From positions 1-64,000 of the forward strand of contig JBEIHO010000012.1 in NCBI GenBank assembly GCA_040381215.1: a stretch of DNA of 64,000 nt. Reading direction: 5' to 3'. Source of the DNA: SZUA-430 sp040381215 (GTDB lineage: Bacteria; Pseudomonadota; Alphaproteobacteria; Micropepsales; Micropepsaceae). A model generated the notes under the pieces. It was not told the DNA's origin, did not search any database, and saw only the letters and a program-made list of their open reading frames with translations. The translations under genes and the position numbers were made by a program. Positions within the stretch are counted from its first letter, which is position 1, and the number at the start of each line of letters is the position of its first letter. This document shows positions 26,727 to 35,468 of this stretch, one piece after another.

Positions 26727-28449
26727 CGTTCACGACAGGCAATTCAACGGTGAAGCGGGCACCGGCGGTCGCGCCTGCGGCGTCCCTGACATTCTCGGCG
26801 TGAATGCGCCCGCCATGCACATCGATGATCTGCCGCGAGATTGAGAGCCCCAGACCGGAGTTCTTGCCGAAGCCGTGCGCCAGCGGTCGCGACGTGTAGA
26901 ACCGGCGGAAGATGACCTCGAGGTTTTCCTCGGGAATGCCTGGCCCCTGGTCCTCGATGGTGACAACCGCCCATCCGTCCTTGGCCCGCAACACAACCCT
27001 GATCTCGCTGTCCGCAGGACTGAACGAAAAGGCGTTCTCCAAGATGTTGCGGAAGACCTGCGCAAGCGGACCCTCGAGGCCACGCACCTTCGGCGAAGGC
27101 GTTGGCAGGTCGAGGACAATCCGGGGGGCACCCTGAGCATCGGGATCATGAAACATGTCGGTGACAGCAGCAACCAGGCCACCGATATCGACACTATGCG
27201 CCTTGGCGCGTGAAAGCTCGGCATCAAGGCGAGACGCATCGGAAATGTCGCTGATGAGCCTGTTCAGCCGCCCGACATCGTCGCGAATGACGCCCATCAG
27301 TTTCTGCCGCTTCTCCTCATCCGGCGTTCGGCGCAGCGTCTCGATTGCACTGGCAACGGAGGTCAGCGGGTTCTTGATTTCATGCGCGACATCGGCTGCG
27401 AACTGCTCGATGGCGTCCATGCGCGCATGCAGGGCGGTGGTCATGGCACGCAGGGACACCGAGAGATCCCCGATTTCATCCCGCCGCCAGGCTAGATTGG
27501 GGATGGCATCAAGCGCACGTCCACCGCTGCGAACAACCTCCGCACCGTGCGAGAGTTTGCGGATGGGACCCGTGACATGCCACAGCAAAAGCAGAGAAGC
27601 GGCCAGGATGACCACGAAGCCGACGACGGCACCTGCGATAAGTTGCGCCGCCTCGCTGGCAAGTGCCTCATCGATGTCTCCCGCTTCCGTCGACAGCATC
27701 AGGACACCCATGACATAGCTCAGGCGCCGGATCGGCACCGCGACAGACAGGATCATCTTGCCATCACGGTTGACCCGTTCAGCGCTGGCAAAGTCCGCGG
27801 ATTGAAGAACCTGGCGAACCTCTGCAAACCTCGAGCCCTGAATGAAGAGCTCCTCGAGATTGGGCGATGGGGCATCCCTCCCCGGCCGCAGCCATATGAC
27901 CCCCTGCCGTATCACGCGCTCGATCTGCTCGCGCAAGTCGATCTGGCCAGGCGCCGGCAGTTCGCGCGCCTGCACCTGGTTCAGCATGAGGATGAAGCGC
28001 GTGTCGTGCAGGGGCAAGCCCGTGGGACTGAAAACGCGGCCACGCGTCCCCGTGGGCTTGAGCTGCCAATTGAGCAAGTCGCTCGTCTTGCTGGAATCGA
28101 GCTCGATCGCATCGTCAGCGTTGATCTCGCCCCTGGCACCGTATCGCGCGATGCTCTCGGCGACGACTTCAGCCTGCGCTCTCAGTGCACGAAACCGCTC
28201 ATCGACCAGGGATACGCGGATCTCCTGCAGCCAGAAGATCCCCGCCACGAACACGGCGAGGGCAACAAGATTGAAGCCGACAACCTTTAGCGTAAGAAGC
28301 GAAAGGCGCCGCTGCCGAGGTCTAAAGGCAAGGCCCTTGGCCTTCACGCGCGGCGGAAACAGCCAGGAAGAAGCGCGCGCAAAAGCCCCACCCTTTTTTT
28401 CGGGAGCGACCGCAGGCCCGGAAGAAGAAGCTGTCCCGTTGTTGCTCAA
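26713..28449 (-). CDS. chvG: Sensor histidine kinase ChvG (ExoS type)
   Basis: ChvG is the inner-membrane kinase that activates ChvI under acid or envelope stress and, in rhizobia, during host contact. The 578-residue product has transmembrane helices at about 52-75 and 268-291 enclosing a periplasmic sensor domain of roughly 190 residues. Then follow a HAMP linker, the phospho-acceptor His356 in AADVAHEIKNPL, and an ATPase domain with NILENAFSF, IEDQGPGIPEENL and SGLGLSIS. The 50-residue basic, serine-rich N-terminal extension is cytoplasmic. It overlaps chvI by four bases (ATGA). Confidence 0.94.
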   Translation of the reverse strand: MSNNGTASSSGPAVAPEKKGGAFARASSWLFPPRVKAKGLAFRPRQRRLSLLTLKVVGFNLVALAVFVAGIFWLQEIRVSLVDERFRALRAQAEVVAESIARYGARGEINADDAIELDSSKTSDLLNWQLKPTGTRGRVFSPTGLPLHDTRFILMLNQVQARELPAPGQIDLREQIERVIRQGVIWLRPGRDAPSPNLEELFIQGSRFAEVRQVLQSADFASAERVNRDGKMILSVAVPIRRLSYVMGVLMLSTEAGDIDEALASEAAQLIAGAVVGFVVILAASLLLLWHVTGPIRKLSHGAEVVRSGGRALDAIPNLAWRRDEIGDLSVSLRAMTTALHARMDAIEQFAADVAHEIKNPLTSVASAIETLRRTPDEEKRQKLMGVIRDDVGRLNRLISDISDASRLDAELSRAKAHSVDIGGLVAAVTDMFHDPDAQGAPRIVLDLPTPSPKVRGLEGPLAQVFRNILENAFSFSPADSEIRVVLRAKDGWAVVTIEDQGPGIPEENLEVIFRRFYTSRPLAHGFGKNSGLGLSISRQIIDVHGGRIHAENVRDAAGATAGARFTVELPVVNDGAA

Positions 28450-29144
28450 ACTTCCACGTACTTGTAGCCGACGCCATAGAGCGTCTGTATCGAATCAAAG
28501 CTGTCATCGACCTGCTTGAACTTCTTGCGCAGTCGCTTGATGTGGCTGTCGATCGTGCGATCGTCGACATAGACCTGATCGTCGTACGCGGTGTCCATGA
28601 GATTGTCGCGGCTCTTCACGATCCCCGGCCTCTGGGCAAGCGACTGAAGGATCAGGAACTCCGTGACGGTCAACTGCACATCCTTGCCGTCCCAGGTGCA
28701 GGAATGACGCTGCTGGTCGAGCGAAAGCTTGCCACGCACCATGACCTCACGCGCGCCACCGGCGCCCGGCGGAGAATTGCGGGCCTCGGCACGACGCAAC
28801 ACCGCACGAACGCGCTGCAACAGCGTGCGCTGCGAGAACGGCTTCCTGATGTAGTCGTCCGCACCCAGGCTCAAACCGACCACCTCGTCGATCTCGTCAT
28901 CCTTGGAGGTGAGAAAGATGACCGGAAGGTCGCTCGATTGGCGCAAGCGCTTGAGAACCTCATGCCCATCCATGCGGGGCATCTTGATGTCGAGAATGGC
29001 CAGCGACGGAGGCGTGGCTTGCAAGGCGGTCAGCGCCGAGACCCCGTCGGAATAGGTCCGGACATGAAACCCCTCCTGCTCCAGCGCCATGGAGAGCGAG
29101 GCGAGGATGTTCCGGTCGTCGTCGACAAGCGCGATGGTGGTCAT
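28446..29144 (-). CDS. chvI: Response regulator ChvI (OmpR family)
   Basis: ChvI is the DNA-binding partner of ChvG and controls envelope, exopolysaccharide and acid-response genes. The 232-residue product has a receiver domain with acidic pocket VDDD at 7-10, phospho-acceptor Asp52 in LAILDIKMPRMDG, and the switch lysine in FLTSKDD. The winged-helix domain follows, ending in VDSHIKR-like and RTLYGVGYKYVEV-like segments (TIDSHIKRLRKKF, QTLYGVGYKYVEV). It heads a transcript that runs through chvG, hprK, EIIA and HPr. Gene order divergent from pckA is conserved in Hyphomicrobiales. Confidence 0.95.
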   Translation of the reverse strand: MTTIALVDDDRNILASLSMALEQEGFHVRTYSDGVSALTALQATPPSLAILDIKMPRMDGHEVLKRLRQSSDLPVIFLTSKDDEIDEVVGLSLGADDYIRKPFSQRTLLQRVRAVLRRAEARNSPPGAGGAREVMVRGKLSLDQQRHSCTWDGKDVQLTVTEFLILQSLAQRPGIVKSRDNLMDTAYDDQVYVDDRTIDSHIKRLRKKFKQVDDSFDSIQTLYGVGYKYVEV

Positions 29145-29484
29145 GTCAGCCTTGGTCCTTGCTACGGACAGATTCCCGTCCCCGGTGAGTATAGGCGCAC
29201 CTTCGGTCCGTCACCATTGTCACGCCGGCCGAGAGGATCATGCGACCAAAGCCTGCGTTCCGTAGCTGCAGATGCACCCAACCCGCCCCGGACATAAGCC
29301 CGGGCCGAAGCCGTCTACACCTTGAAATAATAGGGATATTTAGGCTTTTTGGTGGCCATGCAGCGCTGTTGTGGGCCTGTCGATATTGCGTCCGTCAGGC
29401 CCCGCCCCTATGGTAGCCCCCGAATTGAAAACCCCAGTTTTCTGCCACTTCGCCCCAAGACGGGCGATCCGGAGACCACGACGA
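29145..29484. other. Divergent control region between chvI and pckA
   Basis: This 340-base stretch has no gene. It must hold the promoters of the chvI operon (minus strand) and of pckA (plus strand). The only AT-rich patch is about 29319-29350 (from TTGAAATAATAGGG on), which is the best place for the pckA promoter, but spacing to a clear -10 box is not convincing. A few in-frame codons upstream of the pckA ATG were not treated as coding. Confidence 0.5.
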
Positions 29485-31095
29485 ATGCACCCGACCGCTC
29501 ACCCCCAGAACTCCATCGACAGCGCCGGCCTCGCCAATCTCAAGCGCGTCCACTGGAACCTTCCCATGGCAGGCCTCGTCCAGGAGGCCGTCGAGCGCCG
29601 CGAGGGGCTGATGGCCAAGGACGGGCCTCTGGTCGTCAAGACGGGCATTCATACCGGCCGCTCGGCTGGCGACAAGTTCGTGGTGCGCGAGCCGTCCGTC
29701 GAGAACCACATCTGGTGGGACAACAACAAGTCGATGACCCCGGCGCATTTTGATGCGCTTCTCGCATCCTTCCGCGCCTACGCGCAGGGCCGCGAACTCT
29801 TCGTGCAGGATCTCTTCGGCGGCGCCGACAAGGTGCACCGGCTGCCCGTGCGCGTCGTGACCGAATACGCATGGCACTCGCTGTTCATCCAGCATCTGCT
29901 GATTGAACCCGAGGCCGGCGAACGTCTCAACTTCGATCCCCAGTTCACGATCATCGATTTCCCCGGCTTCCAGGCCGACCCCGCCATCCATGGCACCGTC
30001 TCGGGGACAGTGATTGCCGTTTCCTTCGAGAAGAAGATCGTCCTCATCGGCGGCACCTCGTATGCCGGCGAAATGAAGAAGTCGGTTTTCACGATCCTGA
30101 ACTATCTGTTGCCACCCCGTAATGTCATGCCGATGCACTGCTCGGTGAATGTCGGCAAGTCCAAGGAGAGCGCGATTTTCTTCGGGCTGTCCGGCACCGG
30201 CAAGACGACACTGTCTGCAGACCCCAACCGGACGCTGATCGGCGATGACGAGCATGGCTGGTCCGAACATGGCGTGTTCAATTTCGAGGGCGGCTGCTAC
30301 GCCAAGATGATCCGCCTGTCGCCTGAAGCGGAACCGGAGATCCACGCGACGACGAAGCGTTTCGGCACGGTGCTCGAGAATGTCGTCATCGACGAGCGCA
30401 CGCGCGAACTCGACCTCAACGACGCCTCTCTCGCCGAAAACTCGCGCGGGGCCTACCCTATCAGCTACATCCCCAATGCCAGCACCACCGGCGTGGCCGG
30501 ACAGCCGTCGAACATAGTCATGCTGACGGCCGATGCTTTCGGCGTGTTGCCGCCGATTGCGAAGCTGACACCAAGCCAGGCGATGTACCACTTCCTGTCG
30601 GGCTTCACCGCCAAAGTCGCGGGAACCGAGAAGGGTCTCGGCAAGGAACCACAGCCCACATTCTCGACCTGCTTCGGCGCCCCCTTCATGCCGCGCCATC
30701 CGACCGAGTATGGCAACCTGCTCCGCGATCTGATCGCCAAGCACAAGGTCGACTGCTGGCTCGTCAATACGGGTTGGACCGGCGGCGCCTTTGGCACTGG
30801 CTCGCGCATGCCCATCAAGGCGACGCGCGCACTGCTCTCGGCCGCTCTCGATGGCACGTTGAAGACCGTCCAGATGCGCAAGGATCCGCATTTCGGGTTT
30901 GAAGTTCCCGTCGAAGTACCGGGCGTGGACGCCAGGATCCTGAACCCGCGCGATACCTGGGCCGACAAGGCCGCCTATGACAAGCAGGCCATCAAGCTGG
31001 TGCAGATGTTCCGCGACAATTTCCGCAAGTTCGAGGCCCACGTGGGCGCCGACGTGAAGGCAGCGGCACCCAAGCTGGCCGAAGCCGCCGAATAG
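29485..31095 (+). CDS. pckA: Phosphoenolpyruvate carboxykinase (ATP)
   Basis: PckA converts oxaloacetate and ATP to phosphoenolpyruvate, the first step of gluconeogenesis from organic acids. The 536-residue product has the kinase-1a motif GLSGTGKTTLSADP followed by LIGDDEHGW, and the substrate-site arginine region GIHTGRSAGDKF. The start is ATG 29485, which gives the usual length and has GGAG upstream; the extra 38 codons of open frame have no homology. It is divergent from chvI and converges on polA, leaving 34 bases between the two stops. Confidence 0.97.
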   Translation: MHPTAHPQNSIDSAGLANLKRVHWNLPMAGLVQEAVERREGLMAKDGPLVVKTGIHTGRSAGDKFVVREPSVENHIWWDNNKSMTPAHFDALLASFRAYAQGRELFVQDLFGGADKVHRLPVRVVTEYAWHSLFIQHLLIEPEAGERLNFDPQFTIIDFPGFQADPAIHGTVSGTVIAVSFEKKIVLIGGTSYAGEMKKSVFTILNYLLPPRNVMPMHCSVNVGKSKESAIFFGLSGTGKTTLSADPNRTLIGDDEHGWSEHGVFNFEGGCYAKMIRLSPEAEPEIHATTKRFGTVLENVVIDERTRELDLNDASLAENSRGAYPISYIPNASTTGVAGQPSNIVMLTADAFGVLPPIAKLTPSQAMYHFLSGFTAKVAGTEKGLGKEPQPTFSTCFGAPFMPRHPTEYGNLLRDLIAKHKVDCWLVNTGWTGGAFGTGSRMPIKATRALLSAALDGTLKTVQMRKDPHFGFEVPVEVPGVDARILNPRDTWADKAAYDKQAIKLVQMFRDNFRKFEAHVGADVKAAAPKLAEAAE

Positions 31096-31129
31096 ATCGC
31101 AGGAGATCTCGAATAGGGACGCCAGGCGA

Positions 31130-34036
31130 CTAGTGCGCCTCGTCCCAGTTCGCCCCGGCCTTGGCATCCACAACAAGTGGAACACTCAGCTTCAGCACGG
31201 GCTCGGCTGCGCTCTCCATGACCCTTCGGATGACGGCCTTGGCCGCATCAACCTCATCGTCGGGAACCTCGAACACAAGTTCGTCGTGAACCTGCAACAG
31301 CATGCGTGCAGCCAGGCGCTCGCGCAGCAAGGTTTCCGGCATGCGGATCATGGCGCGGCGGATGATGTCTGCTGCCGATCCCTGGATGGGGGCATTGATC
31401 GCGGCACGCTCGACAAATGCCCGCATCGACGGGTTGGATGAGCCGATGTCGGGCAGGTTGATCTTGCGACCGAAAATGGTGCTCACGAATTTTCGATCAT
31501 GTGCTTCTTGCTTCGTTCGGTCCATGTAGGCCCGGATCCCGGGGAACCGCTCGAAGTAGGTCTTGATGTAGGCATTCGCCTCTTCGCGCGGAATGCCAAG
31601 CTGGTTGGCAAGGCCGAACCCTGAAATGCCATAGATGATGCCGAAATTGATTGCCTTCGCACGACTGCGCACGGCGGCAGGCATGCCCTGGACGGGCACA
31701 TTGAACATTTCCGACGCCGTCATTGCATGAATGTCGACGCCATCGGCGAAGGCTTTTTTCAGCGCCGGAATATCAGCGATATGCGCAAGCAGCCTCAGCT
31801 CCACCTGGCTGTAGTCGGCGCTGATCAGCTTCATGCCCCGCGGCGCAACGAAGGCTGTGCGGATCTCACGCCCCTCCTCCGTGCGGATGGGAATGTTCTG
31901 GAGGTTCGGCTCGTTCGATGACAGGCGCCCCGTCGACGTGGCCGCCATCGAATAGGACGTGTGAATGCGTCCCGTCCTGGAATTGATGTAGGTAGGCAAG
32001 GCGTCCGTATAGGTGCTTTTCAGCTTGGACACCTGTCTCCAGTCGATGATCCGTCGAGGCAGGTCGTGCCCTTGGCCCGCAAGCTCCTCGAGGGCATCCG
32101 CATCCGTGGACCATTGTCCGGTCTTTGTCTTCTTGCCGCCCGGCAGGTTGAATTTGCCGAACAGGATCTCTCCAAGCTGTTTCGGAGAACCCAGATTGAA
32201 GCGCTCACCGGCAAGCTTGTGGATCTCCTCTTCCAGCCCGGCCATCCGCTGCGCAAACCGATGCGAGAGGCGCGCCAGCACATCCCGATCCACGAGCACC
32301 CCTGCCTGCTCCATATCGGCGAGAACTTGCACCAGGGGACGCTCAAGCGTCTCGTACACCCGCGTCATGCGCTCCGCCGCGAGCCTCGGCTTCAGCAAGC
32401 CGTGCAGGCGCAGCGTCACGTCTGCATCCTCGGCCGAATAAGCCGTAGCCTCGGCAACGGGGACCTGGTCAAAAGTGACCTGCGCCTTGCCCTTGCCGGC
32501 AACTTCGGTGAAAGCGATTGGCTTGTGCTGCAGGAACAGCACCGAGAGTTCATCCATTCCGTGCTTGTGAAGTCCTTCATCGAGGACATACGACATCAAC
32601 ATCGTGTCATCGAAGGGATGGATGCGGATCCCGTGTCGTACCAGGATGTGGAAATCATACTTGATGTTCTGGCCGACCTTCAGCACTGCCGGGTCTTCAA
32701 GCAGCGGCTTGAGCCTCGAAATGACCAGATCGAGAGCTAGCTGTTTTGGCTGCCCGCCGGAAAAGTCGAGGCCACCCCCCGTTCCGTGGCCGACGGGAAT
32801 ATAGCAGGCCCGCCCCGGCGCAACCGCAAGGGCGACACCGACGAGCTGCGCCTCCATCTCGTTGAGCGACGTCGTCTCGGTATCGACGCAAACAGTCCCG
32901 GCAGCCGAAGCCTCCGCAATCCAGCGCTCGAGCGCGGCAAAATCCGTAACCGTCTCGTACGCAGACCGGTCGATCGGAGCCTGGATTGCATCCCGCGCGA
33001 CAACCGCGCCTGGCCCCGTTGAAAGAGCAGCCGCTGATGACTGCGGGGCTTGTGGCTCCGATGCAGGTCGATCCACGCTGACCGCCGCGGCAGGAATCGC
33101 CGCCGCGTCACTCAGGTCCCACTCTGCTGCCACGCGACGGAATAGCGTGTTGAGTTCCATCGCCTTGAGGAAACCGGCGAGTTCGCGCGGATCCGGCTCG
33201 ACAACCGACAAGTCACCCAGCGGCACCGGGACCGGAGCCTGCGTATCAAGCTGCACGAGGCGTTTCGACACGCGGGCCTTGTCGGCATTTTCGATCAGGG
33301 TCTCCCGCCGCTTCGGCTGCTTGATTTCACCCGCACGCGCCAGCAATGTCTCGAGGTCACCAAAGGAATTGATCAGCTCAGCGGCTGTCTTCACACCGAT
33401 CCCCGGTACGCCCGGCACATTGTCTGTGCTGTCGCCGGCAAGCGCCTGGACATCAACGACCTTGGAGGGTGGGACGCCAAATTTTTCGATCACTTCGGCT
33501 GACCGGATCGAGCGCGACTTGACCGGATCCTGCAGCTCCACCTGGCCGTCCACGACCAACTGCATCAAGTCCTTGTCCGACGAAACAACCGTGACGAAGG
33601 CTCCAGCACCGGATGCTTGTGCGGCGTAGGTTGCAATCAGGTCATCCGCCTCGAACCCTTCAAGTTCCACCGCAGGAACCCCGAAGGCCCGCGTCGCATC
33701 GCGGATGAGCGAAAACTGGGGTACGAGGTCCTCGGGCGGAGGCGGTCGATGAGCCTTGTATTCGGGGTAGATTTCGTTCCGAAAGCTCGTTCTCGACGTG
33801 TCGAAGATGACAGCGAGATGCGTGGGCCGTTCCCCGGACTTCGTGTCCTGCAGCAGCTTGAACAGCATGTTGCAAAACCCGGAGACGGCACCCACCGGCA
33901 GCCCGTCACTCTTGCGGGTAAGCGGTGGCAACGCGTGAAAGGCGCGAAAAATGTACCCCGAGCCATCGATCAGGTAGAGGTGGTCACCCTTCCCGATCCC
34001 CGGCCGTGCATCCGACCCAGCCTTGTGCGCCGTCAA
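31130..34036 (-). CDS. polA: DNA polymerase I
   Basis: Pol I removes RNA primers, fills gaps and serves repair. The 968-residue product has all three domains. The 5'-3' exonuclease comes first (LIDGSGYIFRAFHALPPL, with the helix-hairpin motif GDSTDNVPGVPGIGVKTA). The 3'-5' exonuclease has its acidic residues kept (CVDTETTSLN, NIKYDFHIL, YSAEDADVTL). The polymerase follows (ADYSQVELRLLAHI, RSRAKAINFGIIYG, QVHDELVFEVP). The start appears to be TTG 34036, overlapping the stop of the zinc-finger gene as TTGA. No ATG or GTG is available before the conserved LYLIDGSGY. Confidence 0.96.
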   Translation of the reverse strand: MTAHKAGSDARPGIGKGDHLYLIDGSGYIFRAFHALPPLTRKSDGLPVGAVSGFCNMLFKLLQDTKSGERPTHLAVIFDTSRTSFRNEIYPEYKAHRPPPPEDLVPQFSLIRDATRAFGVPAVELEGFEADDLIATYAAQASGAGAFVTVVSSDKDLMQLVVDGQVELQDPVKSRSIRSAEVIEKFGVPPSKVVDVQALAGDSTDNVPGVPGIGVKTAAELINSFGDLETLLARAGEIKQPKRRETLIENADKARVSKRLVQLDTQAPVPVPLGDLSVVEPDPRELAGFLKAMELNTLFRRVAAEWDLSDAAAIPAAAVSVDRPASEPQAPQSSAAALSTGPGAVVARDAIQAPIDRSAYETVTDFAALERWIAEASAAGTVCVDTETTSLNEMEAQLVGVALAVAPGRACYIPVGHGTGGGLDFSGGQPKQLALDLVISRLKPLLEDPAVLKVGQNIKYDFHILVRHGIRIHPFDDTMLMSYVLDEGLHKHGMDELSVLFLQHKPIAFTEVAGKGKAQVTFDQVPVAEATAYSAEDADVTLRLHGLLKPRLAAERMTRVYETLERPLVQVLADMEQAGVLVDRDVLARLSHRFAQRMAGLEEEIHKLAGERFNLGSPKQLGEILFGKFNLPGGKKTKTGQWSTDADALEELAGQGHDLPRRIIDWRQVSKLKSTYTDALPTYINSRTGRIHTSYSMAATSTGRLSSNEPNLQNIPIRTEEGREIRTAFVAPRGMKLISADYSQVELRLLAHIADIPALKKAFADGVDIHAMTASEMFNVPVQGMPAAVRSRAKAINFGIIYGISGFGLANQLGIPREEANAYIKTYFERFPGIRAYMDRTKQEAHDRKFVSTIFGRKINLPDIGSSNPSMRAFVERAAINAPIQGSAADIIRRAMIRMPETLLRERLAARMLLQVHDELVFEVPDDEVDAAKAVIRRVMESAAEPVLKLSVPLVVDAKAGANWDEAH

Positions 34037-34218
34037 TGGTGTCCGGCCTCGGCTGCCTGCCTGGACAACACGAATTTCCGATCACAGTAAGGGCACTCGA
34101 CGGAGTGATTGCCGCCCATCTCAAGGAACACCTTTGGGTGGCCCAAGGCGCCACCACCTCCGTCACAGGAGATGCGATGGCTGTCAACGGTGATCACTTC
34201 TGCGGGAGGGGTCGTCAT
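34033..34218 (-). CDS. Small zinc-finger protein (zf-CHCC family)
   Basis: The 61-residue product ends in a zinc ribbon: ISCDGG, a histidine in GHP, then VECPYCDRKFVL. This is the CHCC pattern also found in the NDUFS6/13-kDa subunit of respiratory complex I and in short alphaproteobacterial proteins of unknown role. The start is ATG 34218; codons upstream of it run into tRNA sequence. It overlaps polA by four bases (TTGA). The link to polA is positional only. Confidence 0.82.
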   Translation of the reverse strand: MTTPPAEVITVDSHRISCDGGGGALGHPKVFLEMGGNHSVECPYCDRKFVLSRQAAEAGHH

Positions 34219-34340
34219 GGCGCTTTTGCCCGGATCCTTGGATTTGGGCGGATCATACTGACCCGAGGTTTCACTGCAAGCGCCGGGAATGCACCAATTG
34301 CGTTGGACCGCCGCTTTCGTTAGTGTCCGCCGGCGCCAAG

Positions 34341-34416
34341 GCACCCATAGCTCAGTGGATAGAGCGCTGCCCTCCGAAGGCAGAGGTCGCACGTTCGAAT
34401 CGTGCTGGGTGCGCCA
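34341..34416 (+). tRNA. tRNA-Arg (anticodon CCG)
   Basis: The 76-nt cloverleaf has acceptor arms GCACCCA and TGGGTGC, D-arm AGCTCAGTGGATAGAGC, anticodon stem CTGCC/GGCAG with loop CTCCGAA (anticodon CCG at loop centre), and T-arm TTCGAAT. Discriminator G is followed by an encoded CCA at 34414-34416. It reads CGG arginine codons. Confidence 0.96.
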
Positions 34417-34451
34417 CTTTCCCGCGCGCCAGCCGAAGATCCATTTCTGGC

Positions 34452-35150
34452 TTAGGGCGTACCTGTCTGCAACTCGATCTGGCAGACCCGGCCATGCGAC
34501 TCATCGCAATTGCTGACCAGGCAATACTCGATCGGGGTGGTGCTGTCGTTGAGCATGAACACCCGGAAGGACTGCTTGGGCGCTTCACCCTGAACGAACC
34601 GCGTCGGCAGGTCGCAATAGGCCTCGAACTTGTCTTCGAAGAACTTGACCGGCCTCTCGGCACAGACGTTTTCGTTTCTCAGCGGCGAAACGAAAGACAC
34701 GACGGCCATGCGCACGTCATCCCATGCCTGCCCGGCAGGAACGGTCGTGGGATTGAACTGTCCGCCAGTGTAGCTGCCGGAATTGGCGTCATAGCTGGTC
34801 TGCGGCCTTGCGCGCGCGATCACGAAACCCGCCACCGGCGCGGCGCTGGTTCCCGAAGTCGTACCATAGCCCGAGGGCGACCCACTGCCGTAGCCTCCAC
34901 CACCGCCCATCGAGGGATCGAAGAAGCCGATCAGGTACTCATCGATGTTGCCGGGCTGCAGCACCCGCGGCGAACCGATGCCCCCGCTGAACTGCTTCTC
35001 GCACTCCTGACGCTGCAGCGGCAGGGCCGTAACGGTGCATCCTTTGCACTCCTCCGACCCACCGTTGCTCATGAGCGCCCAGATGAGCAGGAGCGAAAAG
35101 ATGATCGCCACCAGCACCACCAGTGTGTATTCGATCAGTTTCCTCGACAT
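34452..35150 (-). CDS. Single-pass membrane protein of unknown function
   Basis: I do not recognise this 232-residue protein. It has one N-terminal transmembrane helix (about residues 8-28), then a pair of cysteines (ECKGC). A glycine- and serine-rich linker runs from about 80 to 105 (SMGGGGGYGSGSPSGYG). A C-terminal domain with further cysteines (NVCAER, AYCDLP, YCLVSNC, RVCQI) is probably disulfide-bonded in the periplasm. It is the last gene of a four-gene minus-strand series, 30 bases after the small membrane protein. The spacing suggests one transcript and a shared envelope function. Confidence 0.7.
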   Translation of the reverse strand: MSRKLIEYTLVVLVAIIFSLLLIWALMSNGGSEECKGCTVTALPLQRQECEKQFSGGIGSPRVLQPGNIDEYLIGFFDPSMGGGGGYGSGSPSGYGTTSGTSAAPVAGFVIARARPQTSYDANSGSYTGGQFNPTTVPAGQAWDDVRMAVVSFVSPLRNENVCAERPVKFFEDKFEAYCDLPTRFVQGEAPKQSFRVFMLNDSTTPIEYCLVSNCDESHGRVCQIELQTGTP

Positions 35151-35180
35151 TCAGCTCACCATATCCTTCGGGCTCATCCA

Positions 35181-35441
35181 CTATTCACTTGGCTTTGGTT
35201 GACGCCGCGGCACGACGTCATAGGTCCGGGGCTCGGCCGGTCCGGCTTGCGGCGCAGGCGCTCGGGGTGACTCCGGCCACTTGACCTTCTCCTTCGGCAG
35301 AAAAAGGTTGATGGCCGCAACGATGACAACCGTGGCGACAGCGGTGAAGGCCAGGATCTTCCAGGTCTTCGCATCGGCCTGCCTCAAACCATCATTCACG
35401 GACACTGGGTTGCTCAGCAGCTTGTGGTCACGGTTCGACAT
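35181..35441 (-). CDS. Small single-pass membrane protein of unknown function
   Basis: The 86-residue product has a hydrophilic N-terminus, one transmembrane helix at about residues 27-47 (TWKILAFTAVATVVIVAAIN), and a proline- and alanine-rich tail that should lie in the periplasm. No family is recognised. It lies 27 bases downstream of the beta-helix gene and 30 bases upstream of the other membrane protein. Its small size and matching topology suggest an accessory or anchoring subunit, which is inference. Confidence 0.66.
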   Translation of the reverse strand: MSNRDHKLLSNPVSVNDGLRQADAKTWKILAFTAVATVVIVAAINLFLPKEKVKWPESPRAPAPQAGPAEPRTYDVVPRRQPKPSE

Positions 35442-35468
35442 CGTTCGCCCTGAGGCTCCCTCTGGTAC

